A stretch of 64,000 bases of DNA from Salinisphaera sp040361255 (GCF_040361255.1 NZ_APNG01000007.1:124001-188000); one strand, 5' to 3'. Positions 14,454-26,831 are shown, counted from the first letter of the stretch. The notes: a model not told the origin generated them from the letters alone. Program-made: numbers and translations.

Positions 14454-14481
14454 CTTGAAATGGCGCCAGCCAGCCCAATGG
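14454..14481 (+). promoter_or_regulatory. Candidate sigma-32 promoter of grpE
   Basis: CTTGAAA (14454-14460) matches the heat-shock -35 consensus. About 13 bases later GCCCAATGG only loosely resembles CCCCATNT. The grpE ATG is at 14550, leaving a leader of about 60 bases. The -35 is good and the -10 is weak. Confidence 0.5.
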
Positions 14482-14549
14482 TGAGGGCAGTCACGCCGGC
14501 GCAGGGCGTATCTGGCCGGCACCGTCCAACAAGCGGGGATTTGCAACAC

Positions 14550-15179
14550 ATGAGCCAGGACGAAAAACACAGTACACCGCACGGCGAAACCGATTCCGCG
14601 GCCGAAAACACGCCGCAGCCGGATGTGGAAGCGGTGCAGACCGGTAGCGAAGACTTTGTCGACGCCGGCGAGACCACGGCCGACAGCATTTCGGAAACCG
14701 ACGAGCTGCAGGCCGAACTCGACCAGGCACGCGCCGAAGCCGAGCAGTATCGCGACCAGGCCGTGCGTGCGCATGCAGAGATGGAAAACGTGCGCAAGCG
14801 CGCCCAGCGCGACGTGGAATCGGCGCGCAAATTCGCGATCGAGAAGTTCGCCTCGGAACTGCTGGGCGTGCGCGACAGCTTGGAATTGGGCTTGAAGGCC
14901 GCCGAGGAACAAAGCGGCGATTACGACAAGCTCAAGGAAGGCATGGACATGACCGTGCGCATGCTGGCCACGAGCATGGAAAAAGTCGGCATCGAAGCGA
15001 TCGACCCGAAGGGCGAAGCCTTCAATCCGGAATATCACGAGGCGGTTTCCACCCAGCCCAGCGAAGAGCTGGCGCCCAATACCGTCGCCGAGGTGATGCA
15101 GAAGGGCTACACGCTCAACGGCCGGGTGTTGCGTGCGGCGATGGTGGTCGTGGCCAAGCCCGCCGGCGGCGATTCATAA
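14550..15179 (+). CDS. grpE: Nucleotide exchange factor GrpE
   Basis: GrpE releases ADP from DnaK in the Hsp70 cycle. The 209-residue product starts MSQDEKHSTPHGETDS at the ATG after a GC-rich leader. The first 60 residues are acidic and disordered-looking. A long coiled coil follows (about 65-125, with AEAEQYRDQAVRAHAEMENV and KRAQRDVESARKFAIEKFAS). The C-terminal beta-domain contains GMDMTVRMLATSMEKVGIE, NPEYHEAVSTQP and VLRAAMVVVAKP. The frame is open further upstream, but only this start fits the family. It stands first in the grpE-dnaK-dnaJ heat-shock cluster, and hrcA is not present. Confidence 0.95.
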   Translation: MSQDEKHSTPHGETDSAAENTPQPDVEAVQTGSEDFVDAGETTADSISETDELQAELDQARAEAEQYRDQAVRAHAEMENVRKRAQRDVESARKFAIEKFASELLGVRDSLELGLKAAEEQSGDYDKLKEGMDMTVRMLATSMEKVGIEAIDPKGEAFNPEYHEAVSTQPSEELAPNTVAEVMQKGYTLNGRVLRAAMVVVAKPAGGDS

Positions 15180-15208
15180 GCGCGCAAAAATCCGGCGCAT
15201 AAAGGGGC

Positions 15209-15243
15209 GGGGCGCTTGAAAACATTCGCATCGCGCCCCAAAT
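15209..15243 (+). promoter_or_regulatory. Sigma-32 promoter of dnaK inside an inverted repeat
   Basis: The heat-shock -35 CTTGAAA (15215-15221) and -10 CCCCAAAT (15236-15243) are separated by 14 bases, 7 of 8 bases matching the -10 consensus. The 7-base arms GGGGCGC (15209-15215) and GCGCCCC (15233-15239) form an inverted repeat that includes the first base of the -35 and the C-run of the -10. The dnaK ATG follows at 15305 after AGAGGGA. Confidence 0.75.
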
Positions 15244-15304
15244 CGATTGTCAAGTCAAGTTTTAAAGACGCTGCCAATGCAGTGCGAAGTAGAGGGAATT
15301 AAAC

Positions 15305-17248
<1,944 letters not shown>

Positions 17249-17272
17249 TCCGCTCGATCGGATAGTCCTACT

Positions 17273-17306
17273 GCCGGGGCAGCGCCAGTCGTTGCCCCGG
17301 CGTTTT
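17273..17306 (+). terminator. Terminator-like hairpin between dnaK and dnaJ
   Basis: GCCGGGGCA and TGCCCCGGC form a perfect 9-bp stem around an 11-base loop and are followed by GTTTT. It lies 24 bases after dnaK and 22 bases before the dnaJ ATG. It may lower dnaJ output relative to dnaK or protect the dnaK 3' end. Confidence 0.7.
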
Positions 17307-17328
17307 CGGTTGTAAAGGTCAAGGATTC

Positions 17329-18465
17329 ATGGCGAACCGCGATTACTACGAAATCCTCGGCGTGTCGAAGAGCGCGTCGAAGGACGAAATCAAGAAAGCC
17401 TATCGCCGGCTGGCGATGAAGAACCATCCGGACCGCAACCCGGATGACGCCGATGCCGAAGCGCGTTTCAAGGAGGCATCGGAAGCCTACGAAGTGCTCT
17501 CCGACGACCAGAAGCGCCAGACCTATGACCAGTTCGGTCATGCCGGGCTCGGCGGCGCTGCGGGCGGCGGCGGCTTCGGTGGTGCCGGTGCTGGCGGTTT
17601 CGGCGATATCTTTGGCGATATCTTTTCCGACATCTTCGGCGGCGGCATGGGCGGCGGCCGTCAGCGTGCCTCGCGCGGCGCCGATCTTCGCTACGATCTG
17701 GATTTGGATCTGGAAACCGCCATCGGCGGCGACACGGTCGAAATCCGAATTCCCACGCTCGAGCAGTGCGACGCCTGCGACGGCAGCGGTGCGGAGAAGG
17801 ATTCGCCGGTCGATACCTGCCCGACCTGTCAGGGCGTCGGTCAGGTGCGTATCCAGCAGGGATTTCTGTCGATCCAGCAAAGCTGCCCGGACTGCCACGG
17901 CAGCGGCAAGAAGATTCGCAATCCCTGTCGCAAGTGCGGCGGCGAAGGCCGGGTGCAGTCGTCCAAGACGCTGTCGGTCAAGGTACCGCCGGGCGTGGAC
18001 AACGGCGATCGCATCCGCTTGTCCGGCGAAGGCGAAGCCGGCGAAATGGGCGGGCCGTCGGGCGATCTGTACGTACAGATCAACGTCAAGCCGCATGAGT
18101 TTTTCGAGCGCGACGGCAACAACCTGCACGCCAATGTGCCCGTCGATATGATCACGGCCGCACTCGGCGGCGAAATCGACGTGCCCACGCTGGATGGCAA
18201 GGTCAGCCTGCGTATCCCGGCCGAAACCCAGTCGGGCAAGACGTTCCGTCTGCGCGGCAAGGGGGTGCAGTCGGTACGTACCTCCGCGCCGGGCGATCTG
18301 CTGTGCAAGGTATCGGTGGAGACGCCGGTCAACCTCAATGCCAAGCAGAAGAAATTGCTTGAAGAGCTGCGCGAAAGCCTGGAAACCAGTGGGCGCAGCC
18401 ATAGCCCGGCGACCAGCTCCTGGCTGGACAAGGCCAAGCGTTTCTTTAACGAACACCTCGGCTGA
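17329..18465 (+). CDS. dnaJ: Chaperone DnaJ (Hsp40)
   Basis: DnaJ stimulates DnaK ATPase and hands over substrates. The 378-residue class I protein starts MANRDYYEILGVSKSASKDE and has the J-domain HPD at residues 33-35 (NHPDRNPDD). A glycine/phenylalanine-rich region spans about 75-115. Four CxxCxGxG-type zinc motifs follow (CDACDGSG, CPTCQGVG, CPDCHGSG, CRKCGGEG), and then the C-terminal substrate-binding beta-domains. The length is usual. AAGGA precedes the ATG. dapB follows after 29 bases. Confidence 0.98.
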   Translation: MANRDYYEILGVSKSASKDEIKKAYRRLAMKNHPDRNPDDADAEARFKEASEAYEVLSDDQKRQTYDQFGHAGLGGAAGGGGFGGAGAGGFGDIFGDIFSDIFGGGMGGGRQRASRGADLRYDLDLDLETAIGGDTVEIRIPTLEQCDACDGSGAEKDSPVDTCPTCQGVGQVRIQQGFLSIQQSCPDCHGSGKKIRNPCRKCGGEGRVQSSKTLSVKVPPGVDNGDRIRLSGEGEAGEMGGPSGDLYVQINVKPHEFFERDGNNLHANVPVDMITAALGGEIDVPTLDGKVSLRIPAETQSGKTFRLRGKGVQSVRTSAPGDLLCKVSVETPVNLNAKQKKLLEELRESLETSGRSHSPATSSWLDKAKRFFNEHLG

Positions 18466-18494
18466 GCCAGCCGAGCAAAAAGGAAGGTGACGTC

Positions 18495-19307
18495 ATGACC
18501 ACACGTGTGGCGATTAACGGCGCCGCCGGGCGCATGGGCCGGGAACTGATCATTGCCTGTCAGCGCAATGATGCGCTGACCCTGGTGGCGGCTTTCGAAG
18601 CCCCCGACAGCCCGGCGATCGGCCAGGATGCCGGGCGCCTGGCCACGGGCGAAGACCTCGGCGTGGCGATTGCCAGCGCCGATGATCGCGATGCCTCGGC
18701 ATTCGATGTGCTGGTCGACTTCACCCGGCCCGAGCCCTGTCTGGCGGCACTCGCCGACTGTGTGGCGGGCAATGCGGCCATGGTCATCGGCACCACCGGT
18801 TTTGATGACAGCCAGCTTGCCCAGCTCGACGAGGCGGCCTCCAAGATCGCGCTCGTATTCGCGCCCAACTTCAGTGCGGGCGTGAACTTGACGCTGAAAC
18901 TGCTTGAAAAGGCAGCGAAAGCGCTGGGCGACGATTTCGATATCGAAGTCATCGAGGCCCATCATCGCCACAAGGTCGATGCGCCCTCGGGCACCGCACT
19001 GCGAATGGGCGAAGTGCTCGCCGATGCCACCGGGCGCGATCTTGACGATTGCGCGGTGTATGCGCGTCAGGGCCATACCGGCGAGCGCGAGCGTGGCAGC
19101 ATCGGTTTTCAGACCATTCGCGGCGGCGACATCGTCGGCGAGCATACGGTGCTGTTTGCCGGCGAGGGCGAGCGCGTCGAGATCACCCACAAGGCGTCGT
19201 CGCGTCAGACATTCGCCGGCGGGGCGATGCGCGCGGCCGCCTGGGTCGCCCAGCAGCCGGCCGGGCGCTATGACATGAACGACGTGCTGGGGCTGTCTGC
19301 CGACTAA
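18495..19307 (+). CDS. dapB: 4-hydroxy-tetrahydrodipicolinate reductase
   Basis: DapB reduces hydroxy-tetrahydrodipicolinate with NAD(P)H in lysine and diaminopimelate synthesis. The N-terminal Rossmann motif is VAINGAAGRMGRELI (GxxGxxG). The catalytic signature is EVIEAHHRHKVDAPSGTALR, and the C-terminal part includes GERERGSIGFQTIRGGDIVG and EHTVLFAGEGERVEITHKAS. 270 residues is the usual length. An AAGGAAG ribosome-binding site lies upstream. The position between dnaJ and carA is conserved in Pseudomonas-like genomes. Confidence 0.97.
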   Translation: MTTRVAINGAAGRMGRELIIACQRNDALTLVAAFEAPDSPAIGQDAGRLATGEDLGVAIASADDRDASAFDVLVDFTRPEPCLAALADCVAGNAAMVIGTTGFDDSQLAQLDEAASKIALVFAPNFSAGVNLTLKLLEKAAKALGDDFDIEVIEAHHRHKVDAPSGTALRMGEVLADATGRDLDDCAVYARQGHTGERERGSIGFQTIRGGDIVGEHTVLFAGEGERVEITHKASSRQTFAGGAMRAAAWVAQQPAGRYDMNDVLGLSAD

Positions 19308-19336
19308 GGAAACTGGCCGCGGGCCATTCAAGCGGC

Positions 19337-19342
19337 TATAAT
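19337..19342 (+). promoter_or_regulatory. -10 element upstream of carA
   Basis: TATAAT lies 73 bases before the carA start, in the 108-base gap after dapB. The -35 region at about 19314-19319 is a poor match, so an activator or a second promoter is possible. Confidence 0.5.
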
Positions 19343-19415
19343 CCGGCGCCGCCTGCGCCCGACTTCGTTTCGCGAATACCGGTGCGTCCCGAATCCACGA
19401 ATCCTGGAGGCCCTG

Positions 19416-20543
19416 TTGCGCCCCAAAGCTGTGCTCGCGCTCGAAGACGGTAGCCTGTTTCACGGTCGTGCAATCGGTGCTCTCGGCACCACGGTGGGTG
19501 AGGTCGTATTCAATACGGCCATGACCGGCTACCAGGAGATCCTCACCGATCCCTCCTATCGTCAGCAGATGGTCACGCTGACGTATCCGCATATCGGCAA
19601 TACCGGTGCCAACCCCGAAGACATCGAGTCGGACCGCGTACAGGCGGCGGGTCTGATCATCCGCGAAGTGCCGCGCGCGCAAAGCAACTGGCGCGCGCGC
19701 AGTGGTCTGATCGAATATCTCGAAGACAACGGCGTGGTGGGGATCGGCGATATCGATACCCGTCGCCTGACCCGCGTGCTGCGCGAAAAAGGCGCCCAGA
19801 ACGGTTGTATCGTCGCCGGTGACGATATCGATGTAGACGAAGCGATCGCCCAGGCGCGCGCGTTCGCCGGCCTGAAGGGCGCGGACCTCGCGGCCGATGC
19901 CGGCACCACCGAAATCTACGAATGGCGCGAGCCCAGCTGGGTCGGGCCCAACGATACGCACGCGCCGGCGCCGCCCACCTACCATGTGGCGGTCTACGAC
20001 TACGGGGTAAAATACAACATCCTGCGCCGGCTGGTGGATTGCGGCGCGAAGGTCACGGTAGTGCCGCCGCGTACGCCGGTGGCCGAGGTGCTGGATATGG
20101 GCGTCGATGGCGTGCTGTTGGCCAATGGCCCAGGCGATCCGGAGCCGCTGGATTACGCGATCGCGACCTGCCGCGAGCTCATCGAGCGGGGCTTTCCCAC
20201 GCTGGGTATCTGTCTGGGTCACCAGATCCTGGGGCTGGCCGCCGGTGGCAAGAGCCTGAAGATGAAGTTCGGCCATCACGGCGCCAACCATCCGGTTCAG
20301 GATATCGACAGCGGCGAAGTGCTCATCACCAGCCAGAACCACGGCTTCGCCATCGACGAAGCCAGCCTGCCCGAAACCGCGCGGGTCACCCATCGCTCGC
20401 TGTTCGATGGCTCGCTACAGGGCATCGAAATCGTCGGCAAGCCGGTGTTTTCGTTCCAGGGCCATCCGGAAGCCAGTCCCGGCCCGCACGACGTGGCCCC
20501 CATCTTCGATCGCTTCATGCGGGCGATGGAAAGCCATCGGTAG
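19416..20543 (+). CDS. carA: Carbamoyl phosphate synthase small subunit
   Basis: CarA is the glutamine amidotransferase subunit that feeds ammonia to CarB for arginine and pyrimidine synthesis. The start codon is TTG, preceded by TGGAGG at a good distance, and the protein starts MRPKAVLALEDGSLFHG. The class I amidotransferase domain holds the nucleophile Cys266 in LGICLGHQILGLAAGG and the His/Glu pair in FSFQGHPEASPGPHD. The product has 375 residues, normal length. The last base of its TAG stop codon is the first base of the inverted repeat flanking the GxxExxY cassette, so carA is intact but no longer contiguous with carB. Confidence 0.97.
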   Translation: MRPKAVLALEDGSLFHGRAIGALGTTVGEVVFNTAMTGYQEILTDPSYRQQMVTLTYPHIGNTGANPEDIESDRVQAAGLIIREVPRAQSNWRARSGLIEYLEDNGVVGIGDIDTRRLTRVLREKGAQNGCIVAGDDIDVDEAIAQARAFAGLKGADLAADAGTTEIYEWREPSWVGPNDTHAPAPPTYHVAVYDYGVKYNILRRLVDCGAKVTVVPPRTPVAEVLDMGVDGVLLANGPGDPEPLDYAIATCRELIERGFPTLGICLGHQILGLAAGGKSLKMKFGHHGANHPVQDIDSGEVLITSQNHGFAIDEASLPETARVTHRSLFDGSLQGIEIVGKPVFSFQGHPEASPGPHDVAPIFDRFMRAMESHR

Positions 20544-20577
20544 TCCGCAAATCAACGCGAATGAGCGCAAATGAAAG
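20543..20577 (+). repeat. Left inverted-repeat arm of the GxxExxY cassette
   Basis: This 35-base arm consists of three 10-base units, TCCGCAAATC, AACGCGAATG and AGCGCAAATG, then AAAG, with consensus NNCGCRAATN. It pairs with 20955-20989 at 31 of 35 positions, and all four differences are transitions. The GxxExxY start codon lies inside it. Confidence 0.85.
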
Positions 20578-20954
20578 ACAATATTTCAAAGCGTGTCATT
20601 GGTTGTGCATTTACGGTGAGCAATCAGCTTGGTTGCGGTTTCCTGGAAAATGTTTACGAGAATGCGCTGGCGATCGAGCTTCGCGACCAGCGCATCGAGT
20701 TCGAACGGCAAAAGGCGCTCAAGGTTTATTACCGTGGTGTGGTGATCGGCCAATACGTCGCGGACATCGTGGTCGCGCAATGTTTGATCATCGAGATCAA
20801 GGCGTTAGCGTCAATCACGTCGACTCATGAAGCGCAGCTTATGAATTACCTGCAGGCGACGGGTATTACGGTCGGCCTGCTGTTGAATTTTGGTACACAA
20901 CGTCTCGGCGTGAAGCGCATTGTTAAGTCGCACGACGACTCTTCGCCGATCTGA
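20571..20954 (+). CDS. GxxExxY family protein (PD-(D/E)XK nuclease-like)
   Basis: A 127-residue protein of the GxxExxY family, named for a motif seen here as GFLENVY (Gly23, Glu26, Tyr29). It has a PD-(D/E)XK nuclease-like core: Asp65 in VADIVVA followed by Glu75-x-Lys77 in LIIEIKAL, then QLMNYLQATG and a final GLLLNFGT strand. The biological role of the family is unknown, and nuclease activity is inferred from the fold signature. The codon use is visibly more AT-rich than the flanking car genes, suggesting transfer. The ATG lies within the left repeat arm and the stop abuts the right arm. There is no clear ribosome-binding site, so it may be read by coupling from carA. Confidence 0.85.
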   Translation: MKDNISKRVIGCAFTVSNQLGCGFLENVYENALAIELRDQRIEFERQKALKVYYRGVVIGQYVADIVVAQCLIIEIKALASITSTHEAQLMNYLQATGITVGLLLNFGTQRLGVKRIVKSHDDSSPI

Positions 20955-20989
20955 CTTTTATTTGCGCTCATTTGCGTCAATTTGCGGAC
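20955..20989 (-). repeat. Right inverted-repeat arm of the GxxExxY cassette
   Basis: Read on the minus strand it comprises TCCGCAAATT, GACGCAAATG and AGCGCAAATA, then AAAG, mirroring the left arm. It ends 9 bases before the carB ATG and therefore occupies the place of the carB ribosome-binding region. Confidence 0.85.
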
Positions 20990-20998
20990 AAGTGATTT

Positions 20999-24223
<3,225 letters not shown>

Positions 24224-24230
24224 TTCAGGC

Positions 24231-24269
24231 GCGGCGCAGCGCGCGTGTTCGCGCGTTGCGCCGCCTTTT
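24231..24269 (+). terminator. Intrinsic terminator of carB
   Basis: A 15-bp stem with one G-U pair (24231-24245 with 24250-24264) encloses a TGTT loop and runs into CTTTT, 8 bases after the carB stop. It separates the car genes from the ectoine operon. Confidence 0.85.
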
Positions 24270-24349
24270 CAGGCCCCGGCGATCTTGCGGCGATCGGGTG
24301 ATCGGTTGGGCGCAGGCCGGGGCGGGCCGAAAAAAATCGGCGAACCCGT

Positions 24350-24355
24350 TATAAT
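24350..24355 (+). promoter_or_regulatory. -10 element of the ectoine operon
   Basis: A perfect TATAAT lies 17 bases before the likely CTG start of ectA. The -35 region is an A-rich run (24330-24336) that matches TTGACA poorly, which would suit an osmotically controlled or alternative-sigma promoter. The predicted leader is only about 10 bases. Confidence 0.6.
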
Positions 24356-24372
24356 GCGCACAAACCAAAACT

Positions 24373-24927
24373 CTGACTGAAGCCATTAGCGACCAAAATT
24401 CTGCAAACGACGTCCGGTTTCGTCCGCCTCGCAAGGAAGACGGTGCCGGTATTCTTCGCCTCGTGCACGATCTCGGCGTGCTCGATGTCAATTCGGCCTA
24501 CGCCTATATGCTTATCGGCGAACACCACGCCGATACCAGCGTAGTCGCCGAGATTGACGGCGAACTGGTCGGGTTCATCACCGCCTATATCCTGCCGGCG
24601 CACCCCGACATAGTATTCGTCTGGCAGGTGGGTGTGGCCGAAGCCGGTCGCGGACGCGGTCTGGCCACGCGCATGCTCTTCGAAATCCTCGCGCGCGACG
24701 CCTGCCAGAACGTGCGCTATCTGGATACCACCATCGGCCCCAGCAACGAGCCTTCGATCGCCTTGTTCCGCGGTCTTGCCCGTCGTCTGGATACCGACGT
24801 TGCCGAAAGCGAGCTGTTTTCCAGCGAAATGTTCGGCGATTTCGACGACGAGCCCCACGAGCCGGAAATCCTGTTTCGGATTGGCCCGTTCGACCGCGCC
24901 CGCGTGCTTTCGCAGCACAGCGAATAA
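24373..24927 (+). CDS. ectA: L-2,4-diaminobutyric acid acetyltransferase (non-ATG start)
   Basis: EctA acetylates diaminobutyrate to N-gamma-acetyl-diaminobutyrate, the second step of ectoine synthesis. The GNAT fold is visible in VRFRPPRKEDGAGILRLV, LDVNSAYAYMLIGEH, the acetyl-CoA loop VAEAGRGRGLATRML, and LDTTIGPSNEPSIALFRGL. No ATG, GTG or TTG lies in frame upstream of the first beta-strand. The GTG at 24463 would delete that strand and helix, while CTG at 24373 gives 184 residues, a normal EctA length with LTEAISDQNSAND ahead of the domain. An in-frame TAA at 24352 limits the start. I therefore propose CTG, with no Shine-Dalgarno. It is followed by ectB after 67 bases. Confidence 0.85.
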   Translation: MTEAISDQNSANDVRFRPPRKEDGAGILRLVHDLGVLDVNSAYAYMLIGEHHADTSVVAEIDGELVGFITAYILPAHPDIVFVWQVGVAEAGRGRGLATRMLFEILARDACQNVRYLDTTIGPSNEPSIALFRGLARRLDTDVAESELFSSEMFGDFDDEPHEPEILFRIGPFDRARVLSQHSE

Positions 24928-24994
24928 GATCGCCAGGCCGCTTGCCATACGGCCGCCGCTCACCGATTATCCGAGCAAAAGCTCAGGAGCAGTT

Positions 24995-26272
24995 ATGGAA
25001 ATTATCAATCGTCTCGAATCCGAAGTCCGCGGCTACGTCCGCTCCTTTCCCAAGGTATTCACCTGGGCCAAGGGCAACCGCATGAAAGCCGAGGACGGCA
25101 GCGAATATCTCGACTTCTTCTCCGGCGCTGGCGCGCTTAACTATGGTCACAACGACGAGACCATGAAGGCCGCGCTGATCGAATACATCCAGTCGGACGG
25201 TGTGACCCACGGTCTGGACATGGCGACCGCCGAGAAGATCCGGTTCCTCGAAACCTTCGAGAACGTGATCATGAAACCGCGCGGCATGGAGTACAAAATC
25301 CAGTTCCCGGGGCCGACCGGCACCAATGCCGTGGAAGCCGCGCTCAAGATCGCGCGCAAGGTCAAGAAACGCCCGGGCGTGCTGTTTTTCACCAACGGCT
25401 ATCACGGCATGACGCTGGGCGCGCTGTCGGTCACCGGTAACGCCTCCAAGCGCGGCGGTGCGGGTGTAGCCATGCCCGGCACCACGCCGCTGCCGTACTG
25501 CGGCTATTTCGGCGAAGACCGTGATACCGCCGACGACCTCAAGGCCCTGCTGGAAAACAGCTCCAGCGGTCTGGAAAAGCCCGCGGCGGTGATCGTGGAA
25601 ACGGTACAGGGCGAGGGCGGCATCAACGTCGCCAGCTTCGAATGGCTCAAGAAGATCGAACAGCTCTGCCACGAGCACGACATGCTGTTCATCGTCGACG
25701 ATATTCAGGCGGGCGTGGGCCGTACCGGTCCGTTCTTCTCGTTCGAGCCGGCCGGCATCAAGCCGGACATCATCACCGTGTCCAAATCGCTGTCGGGCTA
25801 CGGCCTGCCGCTGGCGATCACCATGATCCGTCCGGACCTGGATATCTGGAGCCCGGGCGAGCACAACGGCACCTTCCGCGGCTTCAATCATGCGTTCGCG
25901 ACCGCGATCGCCGCGCTGGAAACCTACTGGAGCGACGACAAGCTCGAAAAGGAAACGCTGCGCAAGAGCGAGACCATCAAGCAGCGCCTGAACGCGATGG
26001 TGGATGCGCAGCCGTCCTTCGAGGCCGAAATTCGCGGGCGCGGGTTCTTCATCGGCATGGATTGTGCGCAGGCCGAGCTGGCTGACGAGATTGCCGGCGA
26101 GTGTTTCGAGAACGGTCTGATCCTGGAAACGGCCGGTGCCGACGACAACGTCATGAAAGTCATGCCGCCGTTGATCAGCAGCGACGAAGACATCGCCGAA
26201 GGCCTGGATATCATCGAAAAGGCCCTGGCCACGGTGCTCGAACGCCACGGCCTGCTCAACAGCGCGGCCTGA
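24995..26272 (+). CDS. ectB: Diaminobutyrate--2-oxoglutarate transaminase
   Basis: EctB converts aspartate semialdehyde to L-2,4-diaminobutyrate, the first committed step to ectoine. The 425-residue class III PLP aminotransferase starts MEIINRLESEVRGYVRSFPK after an AGGAG site. It contains FFSGAGALNYGHND, GPTGTNAVEAALKIARKV, FFTNGYHGMTLGALSVTGN, the PLP-binding VDDIQAGVGRTG, and the Schiff-base lysine in ITVSKSLSGYGLPLA. The frame is open far upstream through ectA, but this start fits the family. It is the middle gene of ectABC. A stem-loop separates it from ectC. Confidence 0.97.
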   Translation: MEIINRLESEVRGYVRSFPKVFTWAKGNRMKAEDGSEYLDFFSGAGALNYGHNDETMKAALIEYIQSDGVTHGLDMATAEKIRFLETFENVIMKPRGMEYKIQFPGPTGTNAVEAALKIARKVKKRPGVLFFTNGYHGMTLGALSVTGNASKRGGAGVAMPGTTPLPYCGYFGEDRDTADDLKALLENSSSGLEKPAAVIVETVQGEGGINVASFEWLKKIEQLCHEHDMLFIVDDIQAGVGRTGPFFSFEPAGIKPDIITVSKSLSGYGLPLAITMIRPDLDIWSPGEHNGTFRGFNHAFATAIAALETYWSDDKLEKETLRKSETIKQRLNAMVDAQPSFEAEIRGRGFFIGMDCAQAELADEIAGECFENGLILETAGADDNVMKVMPPLISSDEDIAEGLDIIEKALATVLERHGLLNSAA

Positions 26273-26283
26273 TCATTCGTTTG

Positions 26284-26319
26284 CCCTGCAATCTGCAGTC
26301 TATGCTGTAGGATGCAGGG
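26284..26319 (+). other. Intercistronic stem-loop between ectB and ectC
   Basis: CCCTGCA (26284-26290) pairs with TGCAGGG (26313-26319), and the enclosed bases contain a second imperfect dyad around CTGCAG and CTGTAG. There is no T-tract, so it is more likely an mRNA processing or stability element than a terminator. ectC starts 34 bases later. Confidence 0.5.
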
Positions 26320-26352
26320 GTGTAGATCATCACAAGACGCAAGGAGTCTTAT

Positions 26353-26742
26353 ATGAAGATTGTGCGTACCGAAGACCTGCGTGGAACCGACCGCGAAGTC
26401 ATCAGCCCGGACGGCTGGACCAGCGTGCGCTGGTTGCTCAAGAGCGACGGCATGGGGTTTTCGTTCCACGAAACCACCTTCCCGCCGGGCCTGGAATTCG
26501 ACATGTGGTACAAGTACCACCTCGAAGCGGTGTTCTGCTACAAGGGCGAGGGCACGATCGTCAATCGCGATACCGGCGAAGAACACAAGATCGAGCCGGG
26601 CACGGTGTATGCGCTGGATAACCACGACAAGCATACGCTCAAGGCCAAGACCGAAATGAAGCTGGTCTGTGCCTTCAACCCGCCGGTCACCGGTCGTGAG
26701 ATCCACGACGAAGACGGCGCCTACGTGCCGCCGGAAGACTGA
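26353..26742 (+). CDS. ectC: L-ectoine synthase
   Basis: EctC is the cupin enzyme that closes N-gamma-acetyl-diaminobutyrate to ectoine. The 129-residue product starts MKIVRTEDLRGTDREVISPD after AAGGAG and contains WTSVRWLLKSDGMGFSFHET, the metal-binding cupin strands MWYKYHLEAVFCYKGEGTI and YALDNHDKHTLKAKTEMKL, and the terminal NPPVTGREIHDEDGAYVP. The length is usual. ectD (hydroxylase) and the specialised aspartokinase ask_ect, common companions, are absent here, so the product is expected to be ectoine rather than hydroxyectoine unless ectD is elsewhere. Confidence 0.97.
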   Translation: MKIVRTEDLRGTDREVISPDGWTSVRWLLKSDGMGFSFHETTFPPGLEFDMWYKYHLEAVFCYKGEGTIVNRDTGEEHKIEPGTVYALDNHDKHTLKAKTEMKLVCAFNPPVTGREIHDEDGAYVPPED

Positions 26743-26771
26743 TCGCAGCGCCTTTTCATCTGCGATGAATG

Positions 26772-26804
26772 AAAAAAGCCCCGGTCGCTGACCGGGGCTT
26801 TTTT
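26772..26804. terminator. Bidirectional terminator after ectC
   Basis: AAAAAAGCCCCGGT and ACCGGGGCTTTTTT form a long stem around CGCTG, with A- and T-runs on both sides. It serves ectC on the + strand and the convergent small membrane-protein gene on the minus strand. Confidence 0.9.
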
Positions 26805-26831
26805 GTGCCCATTCGCTGCGCGCGCCCGGGT

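Larger units (their letters stand above)
20543..20989. mobile_element. 447-bp GxxExxY cassette inserted between carA and carB
   Basis: A compact unit consists of a 35-base inverted-repeat arm at each end and a single gene. The arms are built of 10-bp repeats that also form the ends of two gene-less elements at 29.2-29.6 kb. carA and carB are usually adjacent, so the unit looks inserted directly after the carA stop. I see no target duplication. Mobility is inferred from position, repeats and lower GC content, and no transposase is present. Confidence 0.65.

Noticed and set aside
20543..20989. CRISPR or short tandem repeat array formed by the CGCAAAT units
   Set aside because: The 10-bp units occur only three per arm, without spacers, and are arranged as inverted ends. 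There is no CRISPR array or cas gene anywhere in the window.
20543..20998. A target-site duplication flanking the GxxExxY cassette
   Set aside because: Bases outside the two arms (ending CATCGGTA on the left, starting A-AAGTGATTT on the right) share no convincing direct repeat.
24463..24927. ectA starting at GTG 24463
   Set aside because: This would remove the first strand and helix of the acetyltransferase fold (RFRPPRKEDGAGILRLV), which homologues keep.
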